Positions 35,562-44,928 of a DNA stretch of 64,000 nucleotides are shown piece by piece. A program made the translations under genes and the position numbers. The stretch is taken from assembly GCA_045560765.1 (NCBI GenBank), contig JBJKZD010000009.1:372001-436000 (forward strand), given 5' to 3'. The stretch comes from UBA9926 sp913064795 (GTDB lineage: Bacteria > Pseudomonadota > Gammaproteobacteria > Pseudomonadales > Azotimanducaceae). A model generated the notes under the pieces. It made no database searches and was not told the origin of the DNA. It was given only the letters and a program-made list of their open reading frames with translations. The first letter of the stretch is position 1. Each line of letters starts with the position of its first letter.

Positions 35562-36956
35562 TCACTGATCCGTAAGGACAAAGGCTTCGACGACGGATTG
35601 ATAATCAGCGACTGCTTTTTGATAGCGTTCGATATGAATGGCTTCATTGTTTCCATGAACCCCACTGGCTTCGCCGTCACGATACAGCATCGGAGAAAAC
35701 CCATAACTTTCTATCCCCAAGTCACGAGTGAAATGACTATCCGTAAAGCCGGACGCAACAGAGAAGGTGAATCTTGCGCTGGGATAAAGGTTGCCCAAAG
35801 TCCTTTCAATGGAGCGAACAAGGGCTGATTCAGCATCCGAGATGGCGGGCGAAAACGCCATAATCAGCTCCACATCGATTTGGGCACCGCCTAGTCGTTC
35901 TTTAAAATCTTTAACAAACGCTTCTGCAGGGCGATCTGGCAACATGCGACAGTCAACTTCTGCTTCGGCAATCGGCGGCACAACATTAATCTTCTCAGAA
36001 CCCTTGAGCATCGTTATCGAACAGGTATCTCTGAGTAAGGCATGAAGCGCTGGATGGTTTTCGTGCAGTTCTTGAATAAAGTCGGGCCGCTTAACCGCCG
36101 AGGCTAAATCCATAAAGTCTTGCCCTTCCTGTCCATCAATACCCGCGCCAAGGCCTTTAAAGTATCGATCCACCGCGGGAATGACCCGAATGGGAAAAGG
36201 CTGATTATTTAAATCAACCAAGGCAGTAATGAGCGTGGTGACAGCCGCCGTCGGCCGTGGGTAGGACCCATGACCCGGCATACCTTCAGCGCTGAGCCGA
36301 AACCATACTGGTACCTTCTGGGTCACCTCAATGGCAAAAACTTTTTCTCCCGCCCGCAGAGACCCGCTGCCCCCTTCGTTTAGAACAAAACCAATACCCT
36401 CAAAGGCGCTTGGGCGATTTTTGATCACCCAGTCAACGCCATAAAACCCACCCGCTTCTTCATCGGCAGTCGCCATAAAGACCACATCTCGCTGAAGCGG
36501 TAACTCGGATTGAGCCAGCGCCAAAAATGCTAAGAACTGGGCGATCCCCGTCCCCTTCATGTCAATCACGCCCCGTCCGATGAGATAACCTGCCTCAACC
36601 TGCGCCTCAAGAGGAGGCGTCGTCCAAAATCGCTCGTCTGCGGGTACGACATCAGTGTGTTGCAAGAGCATGAGTCCAGGCTGCTCGCCACCCTCAAGTC
36701 GCGCCCAGATATTGGACCTACCAGGCGCCGATTCACCGACTTCATAGTCTATGCCTGCGGCCTCTAAATAACGGGCGTAAAAGGCCACCGCATTCGCTTC
36801 ATTGCCAGGCGGATTGACCGTATCGACCGCAACATACTCAGACAACAGCGCTATTGGATCCAGAGCTTTATCCGCAGATGCCATCTGCGAGGATAGGGCT
36901 ACAGCAACCGAGAGCGCCGGGGTAAGACAAAGCAGATACCATGCGCGCTGAATCAT
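35562..36956 (-). CDS. Exported M20-family zinc peptidase
   Basis: Metallopeptidase or amidohydrolase, 464 residues from ATG 36956 (GGAG 8 bases upstream). N-terminal signal peptide about 1-27 (hydrophobic WYLLCLTPALSVAVALS, then MASA), so it acts in the periplasm. Zinc-site motifs seen: LLQHTDVVPAD (His, Asp), GRGVIDMKG (bridging Asp) and MATADEEAGG (Glu/Glu). A later dimerisation domain with AEGMPGHGSYP and the last His near GFSPMLYRDGEASGVHGNNE are present. It is probably a carboxypeptidase or acylase; substrate unknown. No neighbour of clear connection. Confidence 0.92.
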   Translation of the reverse strand: MIQRAWYLLCLTPALSVAVALSSQMASADKALDPIALLSEYVAVDTVNPPGNEANAVAFYARYLEAAGIDYEVGESAPGRSNIWARLEGGEQPGLMLLQHTDVVPADERFWTTPPLEAQVEAGYLIGRGVIDMKGTGIAQFLAFLALAQSELPLQRDVVFMATADEEAGGFYGVDWVIKNRPSAFEGIGFVLNEGGSGSLRAGEKVFAIEVTQKVPVWFRLSAEGMPGHGSYPRPTAAVTTLITALVDLNNQPFPIRVIPAVDRYFKGLGAGIDGQEGQDFMDLASAVKRPDFIQELHENHPALHALLRDTCSITMLKGSEKINVVPPIAEAEVDCRMLPDRPAEAFVKDFKERLGGAQIDVELIMAFSPAISDAESALVRSIERTLGNLYPSARFTFSVASGFTDSHFTRDLGIESYGFSPMLYRDGEASGVHGNNEAIHIERYQKAVADYQSVVEAFVLTDQ

Positions 36957-37575
36957 AATTGAGTCTCCATAAGAACAGTCCCGGTTCATGACCAATGCCT
37001 CATCATAGCTCGAAAATGAAACATAGATCAGTAACACCAACTCGGTGTCGTTTTAATTTGATCTAAAAAACAGCCCGAAAGCTCTTCGCAAAACACTAAG
37101 CAGCGTGCCCCCCACTCCTTTTTTCATGCCGAGTCGATGACCGGGGAGCCTATCGATACAGAGCTTTAAGGAGGGTCATACCAGAACGAATCGCTTCTAC
37201 AGCACATCCAGCCAGGCAAGTCTTGATTTTACTGACCACCGCTGCTTCATCACTGATCCACTGGAGCTTCGCGGCTGCCCTGGGAAGCGCTGCAGAACAC
37301 TCAATACCTAGCGCCACAACCTGATCACATTGCTCGCGCGCTGATGCTCACACCAACGCCAGTTACCCACTTCGACGGGTCAACGAATCGACGGATCAGC
37401 CGCTAAAAAACACCTAAACGTTAACCCAGACCAATCAACAATCAACAATCAACAATCAACAATCAACAATCGTCATTACAGTATCAGTTGCCGATCCCAC
37501 AAAATTTGGGACCTGCTCGACCAAACTGAAGTGACGGGAGTGGCATCTGGTCGGGCAGGGTGCGAAACTCAGCGC
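36957..37575. other. 620-bp divergent gap, M20 peptidase / hydrolase
   Basis: Contains the 7-bp repeat at 37433-37471. A 65-codon open frame without a start signal lies on the minus strand at 37150-37347, with protein-like composition but no family I recognise. It may be a decayed gene, so it is not listed as a gene. No other structure was recognised. Confidence 0.45.
37433..37471. repeat. 7-bp tandem repeat, 5 copies plus partial (aatcaac)
   Basis: Five perfect aatcaac units followed by aatc, about 100 bp upstream of the exported hydrolase gene. Confidence 0.95.
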
Positions 37576-38451
37576 ATGATTACGACCCTCAAAACCCTTT
37601 TAACCGCTGTAGCCCTAACCCTCACAGGCTCACTGGTTCTCGTCGCTCAATCAGTACTTGCTCAGGAGTCATCCCAGACCCACGACCTGATCCTCCAAAC
37701 CGGGACCTCGGCGACTCTGACATTAAGTGCCCTCGACCGAGCGCCCCGGGGCATCGTTGTTATGATTCATGGCTGGTCAGGTCAAAAAGATGAGGTCGGC
37801 GGTTTGTTCAAACGCCAGGCTGAAGCGCTGGCCCAACAAGGTTTGTACTCACTGCGAATGGATATCCGCGGTGAAAGCGAGCGAGAAAAAAGCGGTTTTC
37901 GGCTCACCAGCACCTTTAAAAGTCGGATCAATGACGCCTTGGCAGGCGCTGACTGGGCCGCCAAAACCTACCCGGACCTACCCATCGGACTACTCGGTTT
38001 TAGCTATGGGGGGGCAACTGCTATGGCATTGATCGGGAAAGCACCAGAGCGATACCAATCCGTCGTGTTTTGGTCAACGATCATTAATCCCAGCGAAATC
38101 ATCACCGATGACCCCAAGGGTGGGCCTTTTCGGGCAGCCATCGAACACGGGGAAGGTTATGTTGAGGCCTTTACACGTCTGACCATCACCCGAGAACACG
38201 TGCTAGGCATGATCGGCTACAACCCTCTAGACGGGCTCAAACACTATTCCGGGGCGCTCCTCAGCATTCGTGGATCGCTTGATTCCGTGCCCCGACACGA
38301 TCCCCGCATTTTAAAAGCTGCAGGGCAGGCCGCTGGGGAATACCGGATTATCCATGGTGCGGATCACCTCTTTAACGTCTTTGACCCCGGAGCCAACTTC
38401 GATCTCCGCCTCATTCGCCAAACCACCCGGTGGTTCGAAGATACACTCTAG
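37576..38451 (+). CDS. Exported alpha/beta-fold hydrolase (dienelactone hydrolase-like)
   Basis: Serine hydrolase with signal peptide, 291 residues from ATG 37576. A GTG at 37531 would extend it by 15 residues, but the signal peptide begins at MITTLK and is cut after about residue 29 (QSVLA). Motifs: MIHGWSGQKDE (oxyanion), GFSYGGA with nucleophile Ser143, and GADHLF near 265 supplying His. The LLGFSYGGATAMAL form is typical of the prolyl-oligopeptidase-like/dienelactone hydrolase branch. Likely periplasmic esterase; substrate unknown. The pmbA gene is convergent, ending 34 bp downstream. Confidence 0.88.
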   Translation: MITTLKTLLTAVALTLTGSLVLVAQSVLAQESSQTHDLILQTGTSATLTLSALDRAPRGIVVMIHGWSGQKDEVGGLFKRQAEALAQQGLYSLRMDIRGESEREKSGFRLTSTFKSRINDALAGADWAAKTYPDLPIGLLGFSYGGATAMALIGKAPERYQSVVFWSTIINPSEIITDDPKGGPFRAAIEHGEGYVEAFTRLTITREHVLGMIGYNPLDGLKHYSGALLSIRGSLDSVPRHDPRILKAAGQAAGEYRIIHGADHLFNVFDPGANFDLRLIRQTTRWFEDTL

Positions 38452-38484
38452 ACCAAGCCGAGCAAAATCAATCAGGCGGTTCGA

Positions 38485-39813
38485 CTACCCTGATATCGAA
38501 ACGTCGGAAAAGCGGATGCTCGGCATTAATGCTGATCGCTCCCAATTCCAATGCTGTTCTGCACCAATCAAATCGATGCGCGACAGCATGTCATAGAAAT
38601 TCCCGGCAACCGTGATACCCCGTACCGCTTGCACTCGCTCACCGTCCTCGCACAAAAACCCCGAGGCGCCAAAACTGAACTCTCCAGAAATTGGATTCGC
38701 TCCAGAATGCATCCCTGTGAGGTCGGTGATCAAAACGGTTCGGCCTGCAGTGAGCTCTGTTTGTTCTGCATCACCGCCCACAAGCTCAAGCTGATGCAAA
38801 CCGACGCCTAGGGTTGATCGCGGGCCTCGGGTTCCGTGCCCTGTGCTTTGCAAGCCGAAATGCGATCCCGTCATGCTGTTGTGAACCAGAGACGTCAGCT
38901 GACCTTCTTCAATTAGGTTAAGGTTCTGAGTGGGAGTCCCTTCGTCATCAAACAGAGCATAGCCAAAACCAGTGGTCGCTAGCGGGTTATCCCGCAGGGT
39001 CAGGCGCGGATCGGCAATCATCGATCCGATTTTATCGCGCATGGGATTGACGCCGTCTTTTGCTGACTTTCCTGAAAACATCATCGCAAAAACCTGGAAC
39101 AAAGAGGGCAGCATCTCTGCATCAAACATCACGTCATAACGACCACTCGCTATCTCTTTACCCGCCAACATGTCCAAGGCATTTTGATAGACCGAATCAA
39201 CGAGCCGGCTCGCTTGAAGTTCGGAAAACTGCCTGGATACTTGGCCCAGACCTTCCATCGCATTATTTTCGCCTTCTTCTAACAAGGCGTAGGCAAAACA
39301 CGCCGTCGACCGAGACCTTGAGAGGGCGGAGAGCCCGGCAGTAGAAAAGAGTTGTCGCTGGCCAAGACCGTCTTGAACCCCATTATAAGGCACATTTTTA
39401 ACCTTCGGTTTCGAAGCTAAACGGGCCTCGATCTCTAACGCAAGATCGATCTTCGCATCAATCGAAGCAGTGTCATCCGGACATAACAGCGCGTCATCGG
39501 TCTTGAGTTGCGCCGTATTCGGCAGGATCTTCTCATTGGGTTCAACAGCAGCATAACTTGCGTTTTGAAGCGCTTGCTGGACCAGGGCCTGCAGCGATTC
39601 TGGATCCGCCGCCTCGCTGTAAGCTGTCCCAACCCTTCCATCTTTAATCACCCTCAACCCAAAGACCTGGCTCGATGTCACCTTATGCTCTTCTAACTGG
39701 CCATCCTTCGCTTTCAAAGACAGCGCTTGGCCCTGATCGATGATGAGGTCACCCTCAGCCCCTGCCTCTCGAACTCGGGTCAAAATTTGATCTGCCTCAT
39801 CCCGCGCCAACAT
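38485..39813 (-). CDS. pmbA: PmbA/TldE, TldD partner metalloprotease subunit
   Basis: Non-catalytic half of the TldD/TldE heterodimeric protease, which in Escherichia coli matures microcin B17 and degrades CcdA. 442 residues. Seen: the N-terminal SLKAKDGQLEEHKVTSSQVFGLRVIKDGRVGTAYSE-type substrate-binding region, and the C-terminal GEFSFGASGFLCEDGERVQAVRGITVAGNF. As expected for TldE it lacks the HExxxH zinc motif found in TldD. The ATG (39811-39813) overlaps the tldD stop (39813-39815) by one base, so the two are translationally coupled. No RiPP precursor was found nearby, so the general proteolytic role is more likely here. Confidence 0.93.
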   Translation of the reverse strand: MLARDEADQILTRVREAGAEGDLIIDQGQALSLKAKDGQLEEHKVTSSQVFGLRVIKDGRVGTAYSEAADPESLQALVQQALQNASYAAVEPNEKILPNTAQLKTDDALLCPDDTASIDAKIDLALEIEARLASKPKVKNVPYNGVQDGLGQRQLFSTAGLSALSRSRSTACFAYALLEEGENNAMEGLGQVSRQFSELQASRLVDSVYQNALDMLAGKEIASGRYDVMFDAEMLPSLFQVFAMMFSGKSAKDGVNPMRDKIGSMIADPRLTLRDNPLATTGFGYALFDDEGTPTQNLNLIEEGQLTSLVHNSMTGSHFGLQSTGHGTRGPRSTLGVGLHQLELVGGDAEQTELTAGRTVLITDLTGMHSGANPISGEFSFGASGFLCEDGERVQAVRGITVAGNFYDMLSRIDLIGAEQHWNWERSALMPSIRFSDVSISG

Positions 39814-41198
39814 CAGCCTTGACCTCCCACCAAAATATCATCGACCTTCAGAGTTGCTTGCCCCACGGAGGTTGGAACCGCGCCTGAAACTGAACCGCAC
39901 ATCCCGCAGGCCAAGGAGAAATCCCGTCCCACCATGGAAATTTCTTTTAAAACAGCAGGCCCTGTACTGATCAGAGTGGCTGCTTTGACGGGATACTGGA
40001 TCTTACCGTCTTCCACGTAATAGCCTTCTGTAACGGCAAAATTAAACTCCCCGGTTCCAGGCTGAACCGAACCGCCGCCCATCTGCGCCGCGAAAATCCC
40101 GCGGTCAATCGAGCCAATCATATCGTCAAAATCGGCATCTCCCGGCTCAATAAAGGTATTACGCATCCGGGATGCCGGGGCATATTTGTAAGACTCCCGA
40201 CGTCCAGACCCGGTTCGGTCAAACCCAGTTTGCTCAGCACCCATTCGATCGACCAAGAAGCTGGTCAGGCGACCCTCTTTAATCAACTGCGTTCGCTGAG
40301 TCTCCATGCCTTCGTCGTCAATGTTGATCGAGCCCCATTCGTTCTCCATCGTCCCGTCATCAACGGCGCTGACGGCTTCATTGGCGATCATCTCTCCCAT
40401 CTTGTCATGAAACACCGAAGCCTTCTTAGCCACGGAGGTGGTCTCAAGTAGGTGCCCGCAGGCTTCATGAAAAATAACGCCGCCAAAACCGTTACCGATG
40501 ACTACCGGCATTCGTCCCGAGGGACAGGCCTTCGCGCCTAAATTTACAACTGCCTGGCGAGCCGCTTCATCGCCGGTCTTTTTTGGATCTACATGTTCTC
40601 GAATTTCCCAACCGAGGAGCCCACCGTCGCTCCACATGCCGGTCGCTTGCTCTTGTCCATCCGCAGCGATCGCTGTCAACGTCGCGCGAACATAGTTTCT
40701 CACATCCCGGGTATGACACCCTTCGCTGTTAAAAATCTCAACGTGCTGTTCCTTTTGCCGACACATTCCTCGAGTCTGAGATATTAAGTTGCTCGCTGCT
40801 CTGGCAGCACTGTCTGACGCCAAGAGATAAGCCACTTTACTTTCAACATCGGCATCAAGGGATAAGGTTCGCGTCGCGGGGTGACGCTCCTCAGGGCTCG
40901 AGAAATCAAAAGCAACGAGTCCCAACCTGGGATCTCGTTGGTCCTTGGCCGCCAGCTCTATCATGATGCGCTTGAGCTCGTCGGCGGCGGTCTTATTGGT
41001 GTAGCCGTAAAGCACCTTTGCGCCGAAAACAAGCCGAAGACCAATACCAAAATCAATGCCTGATTCGACGGCTTGAACCTGGCTACTCAGGGTGTTAACC
41101 GCACTGGTCAAGCTACGCTCAACGAAAACCTCGGCAAAGTCGGCGCCCAATGACAATCCATGGTCGATGACAGTTTCGGCAGTATTGAGTTCTAACAT
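39813..41198 (-). CDS. tldD: TldD metalloprotease subunit
   Basis: Catalytic subunit of the TldD/TldE protease, 461 residues. The zinc motif HExxxH is seen as HEACGH at His244-His249, in GGVIFHEACGHLLE; a further metal ligand is supplied later, in the region ending SVSGAVPTSVGQ. The LPGKVLYG...DFGIGLRLVFGAK N-terminal region (about 45-65) is typical. Upstream gene of the pair. ATG 41198 lies upstream of the 18-bp tandem repeat region. The conserved pair occurs in most gammaproteobacteria, which supports the taxon guess. Confidence 0.95.
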   Translation of the reverse strand: MLELNTAETVIDHGLSLGADFAEVFVERSLTSAVNTLSSQVQAVESGIDFGIGLRLVFGAKVLYGYTNKTAADELKRIMIELAAKDQRDPRLGLVAFDFSSPEERHPATRTLSLDADVESKVAYLLASDSAARAASNLISQTRGMCRQKEQHVEIFNSEGCHTRDVRNYVRATLTAIAADGQEQATGMWSDGGLLGWEIREHVDPKKTGDEAARQAVVNLGAKACPSGRMPVVIGNGFGGVIFHEACGHLLETTSVAKKASVFHDKMGEMIANEAVSAVDDGTMENEWGSINIDDEGMETQRTQLIKEGRLTSFLVDRMGAEQTGFDRTGSGRRESYKYAPASRMRNTFIEPGDADFDDMIGSIDRGIFAAQMGGGSVQPGTGEFNFAVTEGYYVEDGKIQYPVKAATLISTGPAVLKEISMVGRDFSLACGMCGSVSGAVPTSVGQATLKVDDILVGGQG

Positions 41199-41325
41199 CG
41201 TTTTTCTCGCTCCGTAAGTTCAGGCAGTATAACGCTTTGCGCTTGCTGGGTGACCCACTTCTAAGAGTTATCCCCTTTGTCACTGAAGTTTGCGCAGCCT
41301 CTCTGATGATAAGTTCCGACATTTC

Positions 41326-41477
41326 GGGCTGTTTATTCCCTCAGGGCTGTTTATTCGCTCAGGGCTGTTTATTCGCTCAGGGCTGTTTATTCGCTCAGGC
41401 TGTTTATTCGCTCAGGGCTGTTTATTCGCTCAGGGCTGTTTATTCGCTCAGGGCTGTTTATTCGCTCAGGGCTGTTT
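41326..41477. repeat. 18-bp tandem repeat, 8.5 copies, near perfect
   Basis: Unit gggctgtttattcgctca, repeated eight times and a half with one 17-base copy (41398-41414) and one variant first unit. The 18-base length gives an open hexapeptide frame, but no start signal or codon logic supports translation. It is not a CRISPR: there are no spacers. It lies between the divergent tldD and ThuA-like genes, in the likely promoter zone of both. Confidence 0.97.
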
Positions 41478-41627
41478 CCCCTTGGCAGTTCTACGAACTG
41501 AACCTTCTTTTTGGCTGAAGCTGTTGACCCACCGCAGTCGGCGCTCTAAGTTGAACACAATCCTATAAACTCGGCTGATCGCGCCCTGAACTGGCGTTGG
41601 TCTCAACCGCCCCACAGTGAGGACGCC

Positions 41628-42365
41628 ATGAGCGAACGAATCGATGTCTATCTGGTCTGCAATGCGAAATATCATGACACTAATTTTGCCCGCCTTGAGT
41701 TACTCAAACTTCTCGCAGAGCAGGAAGACGTTTGGGTGCGCGTATCAGATAGTTACCGCGACATCGACGCCATCTCTCGATCAAAGTTACTGATTACCTA
41801 TACCTGTGATCTATGCCCGACGGACGCCGAGCAAGACGGGCTTGAAGCCTTTTTGAAGCAAGGCGGACGATGGCTTGCATTGCACGGCACCAACGCCCTT
41901 GTAGAACTCAAAAATGGCAAAGCATCTACGCCAGACAAAGCGCCTAAACTGATGCAGCTCCTCGGTTCCCGGTTCGTCGCGCACCCTGCAGTCCAAACCT
42001 TCAATGTCTCTGTGAGCGAGCCTGAGCACCCCCTCCTCCAGGGCCTAGAGAATTTTGAGATCGAGGATGAGCCCTACTACTGCGAATTCTTTAATGAACC
42101 CACGGTATTGCTCGAAGCAGATTGCACGACTCCTTCTAGCGGCTACGAGCGATCCTCTTTCGGCACCGATCGCGACAGTCAACCTCAAATGTATTTACAT
42201 TCGGTCGGCGAGGGTGAAGTGCTCTACCTTATGCTGGGTCACTGCACCGGAAAATATGATATGCAGCCCCTAATGGATATTGCGCCCATCAGTCGGTGCG
42301 CTTGGAACTATCCAGTGTTCTATGACTTGCTGCGACGATCGATCGCTTGGGGCATTCGATCCTAG
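41628..42365 (+). CDS. ThuA-like domain protein
   Basis: 245-residue ThuA/trehalose-utilisation-like protein with a class I glutamine-amidotransferase-like fold. Seen: LLITYTCDLCPTDAEQDGLEAFLKQGGRWLALHG (the flavodoxin-like core and LHG turn), FVAHPAVQTFNV, and EHPLLQGLENFEIEDEPYY near 140-160, a block typical of the family. Catalytic function is not established; members occur in sugar-acid and trehalose metabolism. No partner gene (thuB or transporter) is beside it. ATG 41628 lies 150 bp after the 18-bp repeat. It converges on the enoyl-CoA hydratase gene (58 bp apart). Confidence 0.88.
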   Translation: MSERIDVYLVCNAKYHDTNFARLELLKLLAEQEDVWVRVSDSYRDIDAISRSKLLITYTCDLCPTDAEQDGLEAFLKQGGRWLALHGTNALVELKNGKASTPDKAPKLMQLLGSRFVAHPAVQTFNVSVSEPEHPLLQGLENFEIEDEPYYCEFFNEPTVLLEADCTTPSSGYERSSFGTDRDSQPQMYLHSVGEGEVLYLMLGHCTGKYDMQPLMDIAPISRCAWNYPVFYDLLRRSIAWGIRS

Positions 42366-42423
42366 GACACGACACAGGCGCCCTCTCAGGTTCTTGCTGA
42401 AGCGAGCGCATCAAAGCGCAGTG

Positions 42424-43326
42424 TCACTGCAACGGCTCATCCACCAGGTTACCTGAAGCGTCTCGAATCTCCGGACCACGAACCCGAACTTTACCATCCC
42501 CAAAAGGCGCATCTCGATCGTGGAGGGCCGCTCGCAACCCCTCGGATTGAATTTGCTTAAAAACGTTTCGGGCCGCTTGGGTCGTATGGGCTCTAGCATC
42601 GTTCTCCGCGGCCAGGCGCTGCAATGTACCGGCGCCCATGAGCTCCATTCCAAGATTAATGGTGCGCTTATTCGCAGCCAGCATCTCGGCATCGATGTGG
42701 CTCAGCCGGTCCGCAAGCTGCTCGACCTCGGTCTCCAGATGCGCATCCGGTACACTTTTAAGCACTAAACCAATCTCAGCGGCATCCTGACCAGAGAGCG
42801 TATCCCCCGTTAACAGCAAACGCTTAGCCCACTGAGGGCCACAGTGATACAGCCACATTTGATTCGGCGCCGCTCCCATATTGCGGAGCGCCGAGTAGCC
42901 GATGCGCGCAGAATCAGCACAAATTAGCATATCGCAGTACAGCGCCAGATCGGTGCCCCCGGCGTAACAGTGACCATGAATTTGGGCAATGGTGGGTTTA
43001 TGCATTTCAAAAAGCGTCCGAAGACTGCGCTGAAAGCGCTCGATGTGCCAAGCATCATCATCCATCCCCCGCCCAGCTCGTCGCTCAACGCCATCGGCTG
43101 TCTCCGATCGTGAGGGCGTTAGGTCATACCCCGCACAAAACGAGCGACCAGCGCCCTTGAGTATGACGCAGTGCACCGACTTATCATCGTCGGCATCCCA
43201 AAGCGCATCCCTCAGCGACTCGACCAGTTCGATCGACAGCGCGTTGCGTTTATCAGGCCGATTTAAGGTAATCCGGGCTCTGCCTTGATCAACTTCATAG
43301 AGAATGTGGTCACTCAATTTTGCCAT
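42424..43326 (-). CDS. Enoyl-CoA hydratase/isomerase family protein
   Basis: Crotonase-fold enzyme of 300 residues acting on an acyl-CoA (hydration, isomerisation or hydrolysis). Seen: ITLNRPDKRNALSIELVESLRDAL, oxyanion hole 1 CAGYDL (about 63-69), oxyanion hole 2 GHCYAGGTDLAL (about 117-128), and the C-terminal helix GRG-type extension. The long C-terminal tail (GDGKVRVRGPEIRDASGNL) is not common. The absence of an obvious Glu pair in the usual hydratase positions (here YAGGTDLALYCD and SALRNMGAAPNQ) makes a plain hydratase less certain. Probably fits beta-oxidation of a branched or cyclic acyl-CoA. Confidence 0.88.
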   Translation of the reverse strand: MAKLSDHILYEVDQGRARITLNRPDKRNALSIELVESLRDALWDADDDKSVHCVILKGAGRSFCAGYDLTPSRSETADGVERRAGRGMDDDAWHIERFQRSLRTLFEMHKPTIAQIHGHCYAGGTDLALYCDMLICADSARIGYSALRNMGAAPNQMWLYHCGPQWAKRLLLTGDTLSGQDAAEIGLVLKSVPDAHLETEVEQLADRLSHIDAEMLAANKRTINLGMELMGAGTLQRLAAENDARAHTTQAARNVFKQIQSEGLRAALHDRDAPFGDGKVRVRGPEIRDASGNLVDEPLQ

Positions 43327-43647
43327 GTGCCCGCTCCGATCATTTTGACCTTACCTTACTCCAGCGCATCGGCCTTCTAAACCTTTTAATTTGTATCCCA
43401 CAAGCACTGTTCATCGCCAAGGCGCCAACCTCTTTTGTAGCGAAGCGCCGGGCGGTGATTCTTCTCAGCAGCCGATGCCGATAAATAACCCTGTGATCCG
43501 ATTAAAACGACTCGCCATGAGGTTTTGGCTATTGATCATCATGAGGGAAAATAGCTTACAACGACCCGACTCTATCGACGGACAACATCTAGGCAGTCAT
43601 GCATCCAACCCGCTTAATCGACTGAAAACCCGAACGACAAGGGCGCG
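43327..43647. other. Intergenic gap, 320 bp
   Basis: No gene supported. A short open frame overlaps the phosphotransferase-like gene end and has no family features. No terminator or promoter was recognised. Confidence 0.45.
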
Positions 43648-44730
43648 TCAACTTAGATAGTCAAAAACCTCTAGGTCCTCTGAGGTCGCAGACTGTCGCG
43701 CGATGGTTTCCTTGATCCAAGCGTAAGCCTTGGGATTGCTCACATCCAGAGTCCCGCCCACCACGGTGGTATAGACCCAGTTATACAAAACGCTGGCCCG
43801 GTAAGCCTGAAATGCCGCCTCGAACGTCAAGCCTGGCACACCGAGCGCCGTTAGCCCTTCAACATAGCGAGCGATTAACTGGCTCTCGTGATCACGCCTC
43901 ACGGAAGTTTGTGTACTCTGACCCAGAAAGAGTGCCACATCGTTCATGCCTTGGGCGCGAAGCGGCCCCTGCCAGTCAATGACGACGACCCCGTCGTGAC
44001 CTGGCTGCACGCCGTAGAGTAAGTTTTCCATCCGAAAATCCCCGTGACACAGAGTCACTGGCCCCTCGTTCATCATCGCCTGTAACCGGGGGATCCCGGC
44101 AAGAAATTCATCCAACCGATTCAGATAGGTTTGATTAATAACCGGTTCAAAGCGCTCGATCATCACCGGCGCGCCAATATTGGAAAATTGCACCATGTTG
44201 TCAGCGTGAAAACTGTCCGCAATATGCGGTACCCAATCGAGATCAGCGACCCGATCCCAAAATGGCGCATGTAATTTGACCAGCGCATCAATTGCAAGCT
44301 CACTTTGTTTGAGATCGGCACCGATAACTTGACTGCCAACCTCATAGTCGGAGAGATCCTCCATTAATATTAAGAGCCGATCCCCTTGGTTGCCGACATA
44401 ATAGGTATCAGGAATTCGCAATTCGGTTTGGCTGGCCAGTTCAGACATAAATCGCGCTTCCCGTTCATTCAGCCTGTAGCTCATCGAAATTTCACGATTC
44501 GTTGGGTTTTGAGACGAAAATTTAGCCACCAAGTGCCTCGGTGCGGACGAAGCCTCCCCATTGTACTCAAGGGAGAGCCCAGCGATTTCGGCCATCATCC
44601 CCGTGCCGTCACCGATGGTGGTCAGCGCTACAGAAGCCACCGTTTCAGCCTCGGGCAAGTAACCCTGCGCCCGGAACAACTCGGTCAGAAACTTGGGCGT
44701 AAAGCCCAGAGGAAGTTCGGGAATTTCCAT
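43648..44730 (-). CDS. Phosphotransferase-fold kinase-like protein (APH/EcKinase type)
   Basis: 360-residue aminoglycoside-phosphotransferase/choline-kinase fold protein. Seen: Brenner's motif VTLCHGDFRMENLLY (catalytic Asp in HGD, Asn six residues on), and the DFG-equivalent VVIDWQGP. The N-terminal half has LVAKFSSQNPTNREISMSYRLNEREARFMSEL, which carries the ATP-lysine (AKF) and the helix with its Glu partner. The EcKinase/CHK-like group phosphorylates diverse hydroxylated compounds, for example ecdysteroids in insects, and in bacteria is often near acyl-CoA dehydrogenase genes. The substrate here is unknown. The SDR is upstream on the same strand, separated by about 200 bp. Confidence 0.88.
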   Translation of the reverse strand: MEIPELPLGFTPKFLTELFRAQGYLPEAETVASVALTTIGDGTGMMAEIAGLSLEYNGEASSAPRHLVAKFSSQNPTNREISMSYRLNEREARFMSELASQTELRIPDTYYVGNQGDRLLILMEDLSDYEVGSQVIGADLKQSELAIDALVKLHAPFWDRVADLDWVPHIADSFHADNMVQFSNIGAPVMIERFEPVINQTYLNRLDEFLAGIPRLQAMMNEGPVTLCHGDFRMENLLYGVQPGHDGVVVIDWQGPLRAQGMNDVALFLGQSTQTSVRRDHESQLIARYVEGLTALGVPGLTFEAAFQAYRASVLYNWVYTTVVGGTLDVSNPKAYAWIKETIARQSATSEDLEVFDYLS

Positions 44731-44928
44731 TATTTACGCTCCTTAGGCGATAAAAACCACAACCCTTGAGGGCCCTCAAATTGCATCCTGCCCTATCAAG
44801 CTCACGAAAGCAGCGCGCTTTGGGACAGCCTTACACGCTACAACGCTTTCACATCGATCCTCATCGGCCGCCATCGACCTGTACAACCTTGCCGGCAAGC
44901 CCGGGATTCAGTCGGACCAAAAAATCCG

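Noticed and set aside
37150..37347. 65-codon minus-strand frame with protein-like composition in the 37-kb gap
   Set aside because: It has no start codon with a ribosome-binding site and no family resemblance. It could be a decayed gene, but the evidence is too thin to list.
41326..41477. CRISPR array
   Set aside because: Units follow each other without spacers and no cas genes are present.
41237..41568. Apparent proteins made of a repeated hexapeptide
   Set aside because: The open frames arise only because the repeat unit is 18 bases. No start signal, no family and no codon bias support a gene.
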